Below are positions 35,049-46,231 of a stretch of 64,000 nucleotides of DNA, piece by piece. Numbering within the stretch: the stretch's first letter is position 1; each line of letters opens with the position of its first letter. A model generated the notes under the pieces. The model did not search any database and was not told where the DNA came from. It saw only the letters and a program-made list of their open reading frames with translations. The DNA comes from Agroathelia rolfsii (Eukaryota; Basidiomycota; Agaricomycetes; Amylocorticiales; Amylocorticiaceae): assembly GCA_018343915.1 (NCBI GenBank), contig JABRWF010000006.1, forward strand, positions 620,001 to 684,000, in the 5' to 3' direction. The position numbers and the translations under genes are program-made.

Positions 35049-36509
35049 ATGTCGGCTGAAGGATGGTCTACCGTTGTTTTACCTCCTGCTTCCCTGGTCT
35101 CCGTCACCTTAGGTCCATTACTTACGGGCGTGATGATTGGGCACCTTCTGTTGGGCATAGTATGCTCTCAGACTGCCACTTACTTTCGCCGCCACTTCCA
35201 AGGAGATAGCAGACTCATCAGGGCAATTGTTATATCTCTCCTAATCCTCAATATCCTTATTGGCATGATGGACTCGTGCGTTGCTTGTCAAAAACTATTT
35301 AGTCAGTTTCTAGATGCTCACCATATGCTGGTAGCACCTTGGTCTATCAAAGTACGGTGCTCGATTTTGGCGACTTTGATAAATTTGATCTTCAGCCTCG
35401 AGAATTGAGCACATGGACTGAACCAGCTGTAACTGCCTTAGTGGCTCTAATTGCTCATACATTCTACATTTTCCGATGCTGGAAATTAATGCATTCTTTA
35501 CCCATTATTCTCTTTTTGACTCTTGGTGTGTATTCTCTTGTCTCGATATCTGGGTGTTTATTTATTGTGCCCTAATAGTTGCACTCCTTGCCTTGGCTTC
35601 CGGCATCGCGTACGCTTGTCCCTGTTTAGAGTTATTGAGTTTTCCTATGTGATAAGCTCAATATTTTCACGTCACTCCACAGGACATCTATCGTTGCCTT
35701 TATCCTGGGCAGGTTGAGTAAGACCCCCGAAGCAATCGTCCCCGGTTATACCTGGCTTCTTTCGGTACTAGCCAGATTTTCCTTGTTCAGATTTGATCCT
35801 GATTTTATTTGGACGTGCCATAGACTGGGATATGTGATATGAGTATTGCAATTTTTCTGGCATTTTACTTCTGGCGTAATGGCAGCGCTGTTCACAGTAC
35901 GAACGCCATGCTTCCACGTCTTCGACGAACAGCCATTGAAACTGGTTCGCTCACTGCCATTTGCGCTCTTCTAAACTTGATTCTCGTGCGTTCACGTGGA
36001 TTTTTTTTACCTTTATCTGAATGAATAAAGTGAATACGACTGTAATAGTATGCCACCCTGGCACCCGCGGCCTATTAGTCAGTCCGCATCATCCACTGCA
36101 TGCATATGCTTGTTGCTTGATATTTACTAACTCGTTATTAGCCTTTTGATCCAGTATTCTATGGCGCATATATATACACTATCAGTACTGTATACTTTGC
36201 TTAGTCGACAAGACTTGCGTCAGATTATCAGCGTTCGGTCGGGTAGCAGTGGATTTGGACGGTCCTCGCTTCTGTTTACTTCTGTTCTCAACTACTCTAC
36301 ATACGTGCGTTTCTTGCGTCTACTGTCTTCTTTCATATTAATCTAAAGTGCTACTGTACTCCGAAATACAGGGAAATACAAATGCTACCATGCAACAGCA
36401 TACCAAGAATGTACCGGTGGAAGATTTAGATGGATATGATGATGGCTTCACCGAGGATCCAAACGCCATACCTATGTACCACATTCGCCATCACAATAAC
36501 TCCACATAA
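35049..36509 (+). CDS. DUF6534-like seven-helix protein, array gene 4
   Basis: Start MSAEGWSTVVLPPASLV (ATG 35049). LGPLLTGVMIGHLLLGIVCSQ and LLILNILIGMMD are followed by an intron beginning GTGCGTTGC and the exon LVYQSTVLDFGDFDKFDL. Then TALVALIAHTFYIFRCWKL, VALLALASGIAYA, a CD-containing helix before ILAFYFWRNGSAVH-like IFLAFYFWRNGSAVH, ETGSLTAICALLNLILV and IQYSMAHIYTLSVLYTLLSR. The tail NATMQQHTKNVPVEDLDGYD ends IPMYHIRHHNNST at TAA 36507-36509. Closest in tail sequence to genes 1 and 3. Appears intact. Confidence 0.76.
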
Positions 36510-37290
36510 TTTTTCTTTTATTGCGGGCAGGCCTCACAGCAAAGCTCCGTATTCTTGCAGAAGAACCATGGATCAGTCTGTTCATCGCCTCTTTACTGGC
36601 TATGTAGTATGGTGTCCAAACTTTAATTTTCGCTCTCAAGTTCTCTCCTTGCTCTTTTTGTATACATTACTTGACAATTTTTGGCACTGCTATGAATCTA
36701 TGTACCCTAAAACTGATTGCATCCTCTATCATCCGTCACGGGATTTGAGTTCATTCTGTTTTAAAAAAATCTTCACTTTCCTTTTTTTTTTTAGTAAGCA
36801 ATCTTTGATACTCATTTGGGCCTGCGTCTTGTATTATCAACGTTAAAATTGAAACTCCAAGTGCAAGCTCACTGACTCGGATTATAACATCGTATAGGCA
36901 CTACACTGCACGCACTCTACACCAATCTTATCACTGCTAGTGGATACAATGCACTTTACGATTTGCACTGCCTTGAGCCTCTGAGATTAAGTTCAATATC
37001 GATTTTAATAACGGTCTTTTTTTTTTTTTTTTTTTTCCCTCATGGGCATGTGCAGCTGCATAGACGTCTTTTCTGAGACTTGAAACATCAATTCAAATGC
37101 TACTGAGGCTATTGCCGAAACTTGCTGACCCTGCCTAACTCTATCCCTGGCTTTGATGTCACGGTAAACAGTTACGTTGGCCCTCGTCAACTCTCTTCTC
37201 ATACTACCTTTCATGCCTTCCAGATAACGTGAAAACGTGTAACCGACAAAAACATCCTGTTCTGAAAGACAAGCAGTGGGTCTGTCAGTC
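36510..37290. other. Intergenic region upstream of array gene 5
   Basis: Contains a 17-nt poly-T tract near 37018-37036. The first 60 nt (GCCTCACAGCAAAGC) match the lost tail exon of neighbouring genes. No gene. Confidence 0.4.
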
Positions 37291-38631
37291 ATGGCAGCCG
37301 AAGGATGGACCACCGTTGTCTTGCCACCCAGTTCCACGGTGTCTGGCAGCTTGGGTCCTTTACTAACGGGCATAATGATCGAACACCTTTTATTGGGTGT
37401 AGTGTGTGCTCAGACTATCACATACTTTCGGCATCACTTCCATGCTGACAGCCGATTCATTCGAGCTATTGTCACCTCTCTTATTGCCCTAAACATCCTT
37501 CTTGGTATTATGGACTTGTACGTTCGCTCGGTAAATAATTGTTGATGATATGGTCTCAGCACTCACTATACCTTGATAGTATGTCGGTCTATCAGAGCAT
37601 AGTACTCGATTTTGGCGACTTTGATAAATTCGATCTTCAGCTTCAGAAATGGAACATGGCGGATGAAGCGGCCGCAACTGCTTCAGTGGCTTTGATTGCG
37701 CACGTGTTTTACATTTGTCGGTGTTGGACGGTGACGCGCTCCTTACTACTTACCATTTTCTTAACCCTTGGTTTGTGATTCTTGTCTGAGTTTTATATAT
37801 GGCTCATTACTTATCGCTCATTCAATAGTTGCGCTCCTCGCCTTCGCTTCTGGAATCACGTACGCGTATCCTCATTTGTTAATACTATATACTGCACCTG
37901 GTTTATATTTTTATATTGGATCTAATAGAATATCCATTTTTGCCCATATACTGGGCAGACTGAGTCAATCAACTGGAGCGATGACCCCTGGGTGTATCTG
38001 GTTTCTCTCTGTACTTACTGGATTCTGTCCTTGTTCCGATACTTCATGCTGACGTTTTTGACCTTTCTATAGACAAGCATCTGCGATATAACCATTACCA
38101 TCGTTCTAGCCGTTTACTTCTGGCGTAGCGGCAGCGCTGTTGGCAGTACTAGTAGCAAAGCAATTTCTTCGCATCTCCAACGGATAACCATTGAAACTGG
38201 CTCGCTTACAACCATTTGTGCTCTCCTAAACCTAATCCTTGTGCGTACGTCTAGCTACTCAACTGTGGCCGCAAGGAATGACAACAATGTGATCATGGTA
38301 GTTCGTTACCCTGTCTCCTTCGACATACGAGTAAGTCGTCATTATTTATGTTTCGAGCAACTTTTTTTTAACTCAACATTATTTATTCTAGTCTTCTGAT
38401 CCAATATCCTATGTCTCACGTCTACACATTATCAGTACTTTATGCGTTGCTTTCTCGAGATGACTTGCGTGAGATCATTGGTACAGGGACGAATACTTTT
38501 GTTCTCACCTCAGTTCTTGTACGTTCTATCCCTGGTGCGTCCTCCAAACTGATTGCTGCCTGTCGCATCGATTCAAGATTATATTGTACTCACCGCCGCA
38601 GGAGAAGGCTGCTGTGAAACGCAACACCTAG
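37291..38631 (+). CDS. DUF6534-like seven-helix protein, array gene 5 (short tail)
   Basis: Start MAAEGWTTVVLPPSSTV (ATG 37291; an in-frame ATG at 37276 would add five residues). Helices: LGPLLTGIMIEHLLLGVVCAQ, LIALNILLGIMD, SMSVYQSIVLDFGDFDKFDL, VALIAHVFYICRCW, VALLAFASGIT, IFAHILGRLSQSTGA, TSICDITITIVLAVYFWR, ETGSLTTICALLNLILV, IQYPMSHVYTLSVLYALLSR. The last exon differs from genes 1-4: after TSVL a splice into EKAAVKRNT ends at TAG 38629-38631, so the His-rich tail is missing. Helical core intact. Confidence 0.74.
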
Positions 38632-39684
38632 GTGACGGACAGAAATAGTTATTCTAATGACTCGGCTAAGGTTTAAAACAACCTAGCTATGCATTATCAC
38701 CTTCGCTATTAATTTAAGCGATTATCCTTCTGCTCCAGATATAAGAACATAGCTTCGTCTTCCCCTGCTGTTATAGAAGAGATATGAACCAAGACACCCA
38801 TCGCCCCTTGTCTTAGGAGTTGTCGTTCTTGGCTTTTCAGCTTTTCCTTTGATTAGGCTCGTATCTTATCCTGGTAATTAAATCAACTCTCCATTATCTA
38901 TTGTTGACTTCAATTTTCGTGTATGATCTGAAAATTCAAACACATCCACTTTCCTTGAGCAACTTGCATATGTATTTTCCCTCAATTCCTTTATATGATT
39001 TACAACAACTGACATTGCTGGGTTTCTGCAATAAGCTGGGTGACTAAAAAAATATAAATCATTTTCACACCTTATTGTATCTATGTAATCCAGAAATTGT
39101 GCGAGATGCATAGTGTTGACTAGTACAGGCATAAACGGACTTGAAGTTTTGTGCTTATCTTATTCGTTTGAGTTTCCTTGGCTCTTTGGTTTTCTTGAAA
39201 GATGTTAAAAAATTTATGCCATTTTGAACTCCCCAAGATTGCATTTACATCTACTACGCACACACCTGGCACAGATGTTTTTGCTGATCAAGCACTTATA
39301 TACAAATGTGATGAAATGTGGCTGTGGTCAGTTCATACGGTCGAGCCATTCATTTGTTTGCTTGTGTTGTGGTTTCCTTCTGCGCCACTACCCGGCGGCC
39401 TCATACCTTAGGGCCTACAAACTCAGGCCGGAGGCTCTCATCAGCGAGAATCGTTGATACTTAGTGCATAAAATAAACGTTGCATCAGTGAACCCACTTT
39501 GACAATGTGATATTGTAGTGCGCTGATGAAAACCGGTTACCGGATATTCCGCATGCCAATTATGTACTAGTACGCGGGCCATACCAATACAAGCGCCCCT
39601 TGGAATTGGATCCGTATTTCTATCACTCTAATTCGGATAGTACACTTGTACTTTTACTTGTGCACGACTGGCTCAACAGTCACG
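38632..39684. other. Intergenic region between array genes 5 and 6
   Basis: One antisense open stretch (39132-38878, 84 codons, starting MPVLVNTMHLAQFLDYIDTI) has protein-like composition but no recognised domain or paralogue in the window. Otherwise nothing is seen. Confidence 0.35.
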
Positions 39685-41062
39685 ATGGTGAATAAGAGTT
39701 TGCACACCTTGCCCTCTGACTCTGTTGTGAGAATTTTCTTAGGCTCAATGGTCATAGGCGTAATGATGGAACAATTTCTGCTCGGGATTATTTGCTTCCA
39801 AGCAATTGCGTACTTTCGCCACCACTTCAGTAGCGATGGTGCCTTCTGTAGGTCAATTGTTACTTGTCTTGTTATTTCTACCATTTTTCTAGGCATTCTG
39901 GACTTGTGCGTTAAGAGGCTATGAAGTCACACCGAGGCTCATTTATTTGCTATCATTCAAACAGCACGATGCTATATCACAATCTTGTATCGAATTATGG
40001 TGACTCTGAAAAGTTCGATCTCCAGAACTGGATTGCGTGGACAGAGCCAAGTTTAACAGCTTGGATAGCTTTCGTCGCCCATATCTTTTACATCTTCCGG
40101 TGCTGGGCCATTACACGCTCGCTAGCCGTTTGTGTGTTCCTTGGAGTTGGTATGGTGTCTTGAAATATGCAAATATTTACGTGGCTGACCTGCTCTCCTG
40201 TTTCTAGTTGCACTTAGCGCATTGGTCTCTGGTATCAAGTACGCTCACGCCTAAGTCTTGACCATTTCATTTACTATAGAAGCGTATTTTCCAGACTTAC
40301 TCTGTTCCTTTGCATCAAACAGTTTCACTATACTCTGCTTTTCGGGTGGTCGGTTGAGCAATCTCTCAGGGACTGTTTCCACATTCATCCCTTGGTTTCT
40401 TTCGGTACATGCATATTTCCTCTCCGTATCACTTATTGTTACTAATGTGATCATGTTTCTCAGACGGTCATATGTGACCTGTCCATTGCAATTTTCTTAG
40501 TACTCTACCTGTGGCGCAAAGAGAGAGTTTTGCGCAGCAGCAATGCCATGATTTCCCGTCTGCAACGGACGTCCATTGAGACTGGCTTCCTTACAGCTAT
40601 CTGCGCACTATTAAACTTCATTTTTGTGAGTCAGTTTCGCGTTTTTAACTATGGTGAATAGCCCTCAGACGGTTTTGATAGTTTTTATGTGTACCCGACA
40701 AAGGTTATGAGTAAGTCTTTTCATGATAGCGCTCTTTCCTTGCGATTTAAAATAACCTCGGAAACAGCATGATCATTCATTATTCAATATCTCACTTATA
40801 CACAATATCTGTGTTGTACACACTACTTGCTCGTGAAGATCTCCGTAATATTCTACGTGAGGGATCTGGGACGCTTGTTAGTGAATTTCAGTCCTCATTC
40901 TTGGCGGCCGGCGCCCTGTCAACGGTGTGTCCGATGAATTTCCTTGTCTCCACATACTTTGATTCTTACATTTCTTCTTATATCAAGACTTCTCTGGACA
41001 ATCGTTTTAACGGCGAAGTGTATAGACGACGAAACCAGGTTTCATTTTTTCTTCAAAAATAA
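39685..41062 (+). CDS. DUF6534-like seven-helix protein, array gene 6 (divergent)
   Basis: The most divergent intact member. Start MVNKSLHTLPSDSVVRI (ATG 39685); the EGWSTVVLP opening is absent. Helices: FLGSMVIGVMMEQFLLGIICF, CLVISTIFLGILD, SLTAWIAFVAHIFYIFRCWAI, VALSALVSGIK, CDLSIAIFLVLYLWRK, ETGFLTAICALLNFIFV, IHYSISHLYTISVLYTLLAR. The N-terminal exon joins the NWIAWTEP segment across an intron starting GTGCGTTAAG. The C-terminus after SSFLAAGALST is uncertain; read straight through it ends at 41062, and an intron starting GTGTGT at 40925 would change the last residues. It lacks the His-rich tail. The dead copy at 41830 is its nearest relative. Confidence 0.7.
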
Positions 41063-41829
41063 TGATTATACATCGTGAGAGTGAAGCAATGTATAGATAT
41101 AGTTAATTAACTTTAGCCTTTTTATTTTATTTTATAACTCAGTTCTAATGCTCAATACATCTTTCCCTCATACTACTTTATTTTCAAGATATCAATTCTC
41201 AAACTGCAACTATACAAGCGCCGGATGGTTTTCCCAGGCCTGATTCAAGAAATAAAATCATATTTACTCAGTACCGAGCATGGAATACTATAATCGCATT
41301 CTAATTTTAATTTGCTTTATTGATTGATTGTACGTTAAGCTATTTACTTGAACGATTTGTTTACTTTTGGAAACACTCGTCTATTGCTAGCTGTAACCTC
41401 ATTCTGCGCTATCCACCTTATACCTGGGCCCTTCATCCTACAAGCTAAAGGTCACGATGAGCGAGATTCATTATTGCCGTTTTCAACATAGATGGCGCGG
41501 CGCATCAATAGAATAAAACTCTACAATTTAACCCTCTTCACATCTTAAGTTGTGCGTGATGCATAACTCGCTCGATAATAGATATATCTATAACTATCTC
41601 TTTGCATTTGAAGGTGCTAAGGTCCCACATAATTTTTCCCGGCCATTCGACACGATCTTTATCACGCAAGTTGGCTTCAGTTGAAGTTGCCAACTTGTGT
41701 ATGTACCGGCGCCCCTAGTCTTAGCGCCCTCTTGGAATTTTATTCCTGCGTCTCTAGCTTAGAATTAATCCAACGGCTTCAAATTTAGATCTCTTTTTTT
41801 GCTTATAAAAAATTGACTGAACAGCTACA
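41063..41829. other. Intergenic region downstream of array gene 6
   Basis: AT-rich. No gene seen. Confidence 0.4.
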
Positions 41830-42270
41830 ATGATGAGCAAGGATGAGGTCTTGGGCAATCTTCCGCCCCTAGCTATGTCGTACCAGTGGCATTCTTCTCG
41901 GGATTTATGGTTATACCATAATGACCATAGTGATAGAATATTTCCTGCTCGGGATATCATGTTTCCAGACAGTTGTACTTTTTGGCTACTACTTCAGCAG
42001 CAATGGCGTTTTCTGCAGGTCAATCCTCATCCGCCTTAGTGTTCCCACTGGCATTGTCCTTCTAAGTATTCTGGACATGCGTCAAGTAGTTACGAAGTCA
42101 TGCTGAGACTAATTTACATCACTTGAAAGCATGATGCTATATTGAAGTCTGATATGGGATTGCAATGACCGTGAAAAGTCCGATATCCAGGGCTGGATTA
42201 CGTAGACAGCGCCTATTTTGATGGCTTGGACAACCTTTGTCACCCGTATATTTTACTTTTGGCTTTGATC
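41830..42270 (+). pseudogene. Dead DUF6534-like copy (array member 7)
   Basis: Aligns with array gene 6. ATAGTGATAGAATATTTCCTGCTCGGGAT corresponds to its EQFLLGI helix (positions 41925-41955), and the following CAGCAGCAATGGCGTTTTCTGCAGG matches SSDGAFCR. The start ATG and that helix are in different frames. Exon 2 homology (GTGAAAAGTCCGATATCCAG, near 42172) contains an in-frame stop in the IAWTEP region (TACGTAGACAG). Homology stops after the third helix. Confidence 0.75.
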
Positions 42271-42500
42271 GGCTTTTTGGGAGGTACTGGCTCATCATTC
42301 CGACATTCCATGCCGAAATCCGCTGACGTCTTGTGGATTCCCGCTTATCGAGCATGGTCGGGTCGACCCGATCAAACCTGATGTTGCTCAGTGAAAACCG
42401 ACCATTCGCTCGCTGCAAAACATGGTGCGCTCCTTTCGATCATGGCTTGGGGATGTATAAGACGTTGAAATCCGCCTTTTCTACAGACTAAACCGACAGA
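42271..42500 (+). promoter_or_regulatory. Promoter of 7TM copy D
   Basis: Short unique region with a TATAA at 42456-42460, 41 nt before the start codon. Confidence 0.4.
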
Positions 42501-43652
42501 ATGTCCTCGCAAATCGCAGAAGTCAAGGTCGAAAGAGCACTCTACGTTGGTATAGTCACCTCTGCCGTTTTATATGGTCAGTAAATTACACCATCGCTTC
42601 TTGAGCCAAAATTTATCCGTTTATCAGGGGTCTATCTTGGCTTTTATTGCCTGTCCGTTTGTGCTCTGTTCTCGAACACTAACACAACGCAATATCAACG
42701 AAGTTTTTACATAATATTCGGTTGTATCTTATTGTTGCTAAACACTATTTTTTTTCTATCACAATCATACATGGGTCAGTTGATATGGATCACAATGCGA
42801 AATAGCTATCCTGGGGGCTCATATTTAACTGCTAAGGCATCTAATAATCACATTTTCTTACTTGGTGATGCAGCCCAGAACCTTGCCATTGCCCTGAACG
42901 ATGGCCTTTTAGCAAGTCCCCTCTCCTCCTTTTGATATGCGCTTCCTAACCATCGCTTGTTAGATATACCGGTGTTATGTCATTTTCAGCACCAGATTGT
43001 ATGTTTCTCTACTTCCAACATTATGCGCTCTTGGAGCCTTGGGTGATCCTATTCTATTTTCCAGTCCCAAAAAATCCAGGGCATCCAATGCTAACATATG
43101 CATATAGCTTTAGGAATGGCAACCATACCATCCTATCTTCCTAGTAGTCCCAAAATAAACGCGACCGGCATTTGCCTTAATACGATCACCAACATCATGA
43201 TCACTAGCATGATATCTATCAGGATCCTAGCCATCGCCCGGAGCGTAAGAAAATCAACCCAGTCAAGGAAAAAACAATCGAGAACGTATATAAATGCAGT
43301 AGCAATACTTGTCGAATCTGCCGCCCCTTGTGCCATACTCGGGATTATGACATGCGTTATGCAATTCATGATAAGCGACGGCAGCAGCTCTACTTTCCTT
43401 GACTGCTCCAGCGTCATTTATCTGCTGTGGTCAGTAAGCATAGTGAGTATATTGTCGGTTCGCATAATACTGCGGAAAATGAAAAATTTAATCTCGCAGG
43501 CACTCTCGCCACACCTCATCATCTATCGGATCGCCCGAGGACGTGTCTGGACCAGTACGACACATGCAGAATTGACGCAAACAACAGGCGTTATCGGCTC
43601 TACGAATATTGTAGTGGCTATCAGCGTCTCTGGTACAGATCATCTGTCATAA
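42501..43652 (+). CDS. Orphan seven-helix membrane protein, family 1, copy D
   Basis: Second apparently intact member of the family at 5359. Start MSSQIAEVKVERALYVGI (ATG 42501). YG joins VYLGFYCLSVCALFS, then SFYIIFGCILLLLNTIFFL. GDAAQNLAIALNDGLL joins IYRCYVIFSTRLY through an intron (42912-42963) whose donor is GC (GCAAGT). The acceptor keeps the IYRCY frame found in copies A and B. Next exons: ALGMATIPSYLPSSPKINAT, TGICLNTITNIMITSMISI, VAILVESAAPCAILGIM. LLWSVSI joins ALSPHLIIYRIARGRVWTST, the family C-terminal motif. Ends TDHLS at TAA 43650-43652. It lies directly after the DUF6534 array, about 27 kb from its paralogues. Confidence 0.77.
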
Positions 43653-46231
43653 CACTTGTGAAGAAGTCCATCAATACAGCCATGTAGACCCTTACAACTT
43701 CTCGTTTACAACAACTCACTAATCTTTGTAACGGCTTAGGCCGCTACACTTTTCGATATGGATTTAGTTTGGAGATTGGGCTTGGTAGCTTTTTCTCCCA
43801 CAGGGTTTTTGACGCACCCGAGCCCGGCTTGAGGGACTTCAGTTGTTACATTATGTAATGTAGCTTTTAGCTGGTGGGTTCATGCCTTGTCGTTTCTTTT
43901 CTCTTTGTCAAACCAACGCCAGTAGCGGGCGTTCCTTGCTCTTGCTTATTTACACATACTCTCTTGCTAATCCAATCTTCTTGTCTATTACCATGCCCGT
44001 TACAATCTTGTACTAGTAGGAGCCTGATCCCATAATATTTTGATAGATACTATGCCCACATAGCATGATAAACTGGGCTTTTTAGTGACATAAAAACTCA
44101 AATTGCAGCCCGTATAGTGTATTCGCCCATGCAACCGAGAATATCGCTTTCTGCTCAGATACAGCCTTCGTTGTGAATATAGATAACATACTTTGTCATA
44201 CTACAAATCTGGTGCGTTAGAAACGGCAAAGGGAGTATAGTCTGATTAAGCCCGGTGAAGACCAAGCCTGCTCCGTTGCGGAGAACTTGAGTTAAATAGT
44301 TCTCGTTAAACAAATGAACATGTGAAGCATGGACGGGATGTCAATATGGAGAATGAAATACAACTTAATAAAGTGGGTACAGCCGGTTCATCTTATATAG
44401 ATCGTTCATATGAAACGGATGAGAAGTATACTTATGTGGTGTAGGATCGAGTCAATGAGTTGATCACAGACATCTCCGGAACTCGTCCTGTAACCAAGGT
44501 TCATGACTCAAAACTTTGACATTTTCGGACACACTATTACCCAACTATACCTTCACTGGACTTCAGCTCGTGCACAGTAGTAATGTTTTATTGATATACC
44601 TGTACATATCCTAAACCAGGAGACCTGAAAAGGGCGCGAAGTCGATTCACAACAAAAAAGCCGGGTGCAGGAGTAAAGGAAGCCGGAGCCCGGAGAGGAG
44701 AGAACAGGGAAAGTGCTGTCAATATGCTTGTATACCTCTATATTTTACCTCCGGTATTAGCTATCAGAAGAGCTGAAACTGCATATTATTGAGTCTAATG
44801 ATGGACGCCGCAGGCTCGGTGACTGGCTAGGATATCATCACCTCATGATCATGATCGGGCTTGCTTCATCATTGACGTCACCTAAAAGCGATAAAAATTG
44901 CAGAATACTATCCATGGTTGAAATACTTTGGCTGTCATATGCCACATATATAGATAGCGACACGTTTATTCAATATTGCACTGTGCACATATGATGTGGA
45001 AATGTCAGTTACGCATGATCAAAAAATGCAGCTTTCAAAATCTGGACTTTTTTGTTGCGATCGTCAACGATAAATACGAACATTGGTGAAGGATTGAAGA
45101 AGTTTAAAGACCAACTTCATAACTATCTAGTACTAATGCACTAACAAGGCCTTTTTCTCGGGACGAACGAGAAACTGAGACAAGAATTTGTGTCCACGGA
45201 TACGTAGGGACATACACGTGAGGATCTGAGTAAACTGGCCTACTGGGGGGAGGGACCGAGAGTGCTTCCAAATACTAACCTTGGATTGCTGTCATAACTT
45301 CAGCCGCAGTAGGTGCGACACATAAAGCATGGGCCGTATACCCCTATTCTTTTACAACTCCTTTCGACAGGTCGAGATAGAAATATTAGGAGCGTTACAC
45401 CTGTGAACGTAGTATTAGGGCCGCCCCAATCATGATCGCGCTGAATTCAATCCCAGTCACAGTAAACCTAAGCGGCTATCAGTGTGGCCATGAATTATAT
45501 CAATCAATTTTGCATCGAGTGAGCTGATATCGACCTGTGATATGCTTGTAATATCAAAGAAGCTATATCAGTGCCCGACATACGAGTGTGCGAGAGGTCC
45601 AGTTTGATCATGAGAAGCAATACGAGGTCAAACTGCGTGCGAAGCTCCGACATGTAGCAGGCAGTTCGAACGAATTTTGTCGGACTTTGAATCCGACTAT
45701 AGCAGCCTTCAGAATTGTTCACTGTTTACCCATTGCGTTCACCTATTAACAATTCATTGTGGAAGTTTGAACGAGTCGACCACTTGATAGCTCAAAAGTG
45801 GAAAGCATGTTTATCTCTATTTCAACAGGACATTGAACAAGAAAAAACAGAAAACGATCTCGGGGTGAGTCGCATAACAGCTTAGACTTGAAATTTCCAA
45901 AAATCATGCTAAGTACATCGTAAAAATCATTGAGACCCCAGCGGAAAAACACAACAAGTGCCCAGCCATCCAGAGAGGGTAGAGGGTATAGGGTTAGAGT
46001 TCCTACAAATTCCAGCATCTTCTATGCTCAAGAGGGAGCCCCAAGAAGATATCTGTTATGACTCTACGTTGTCTTTACAAATCGTCTGCAAGTTCCCCAT
46101 CAATACTTTCACGGTTTTCTGATCTTACCGAAAAAGCAAGGTAATTACTTAGGCTTAATCGCAACGGGCTTACGCTCCAACTTGTTCTTCATATCAGGAT
46201 ATTTCGTCCAAGTTACTGCCGTACCATCACC
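43653..46231. other. Gene-poor region
   Basis: About 2.6 kb with no supportable gene on either strand. Small antisense stretches (45722-45504 and 46018-45746) have no recognisable domain. Confidence 0.45.
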
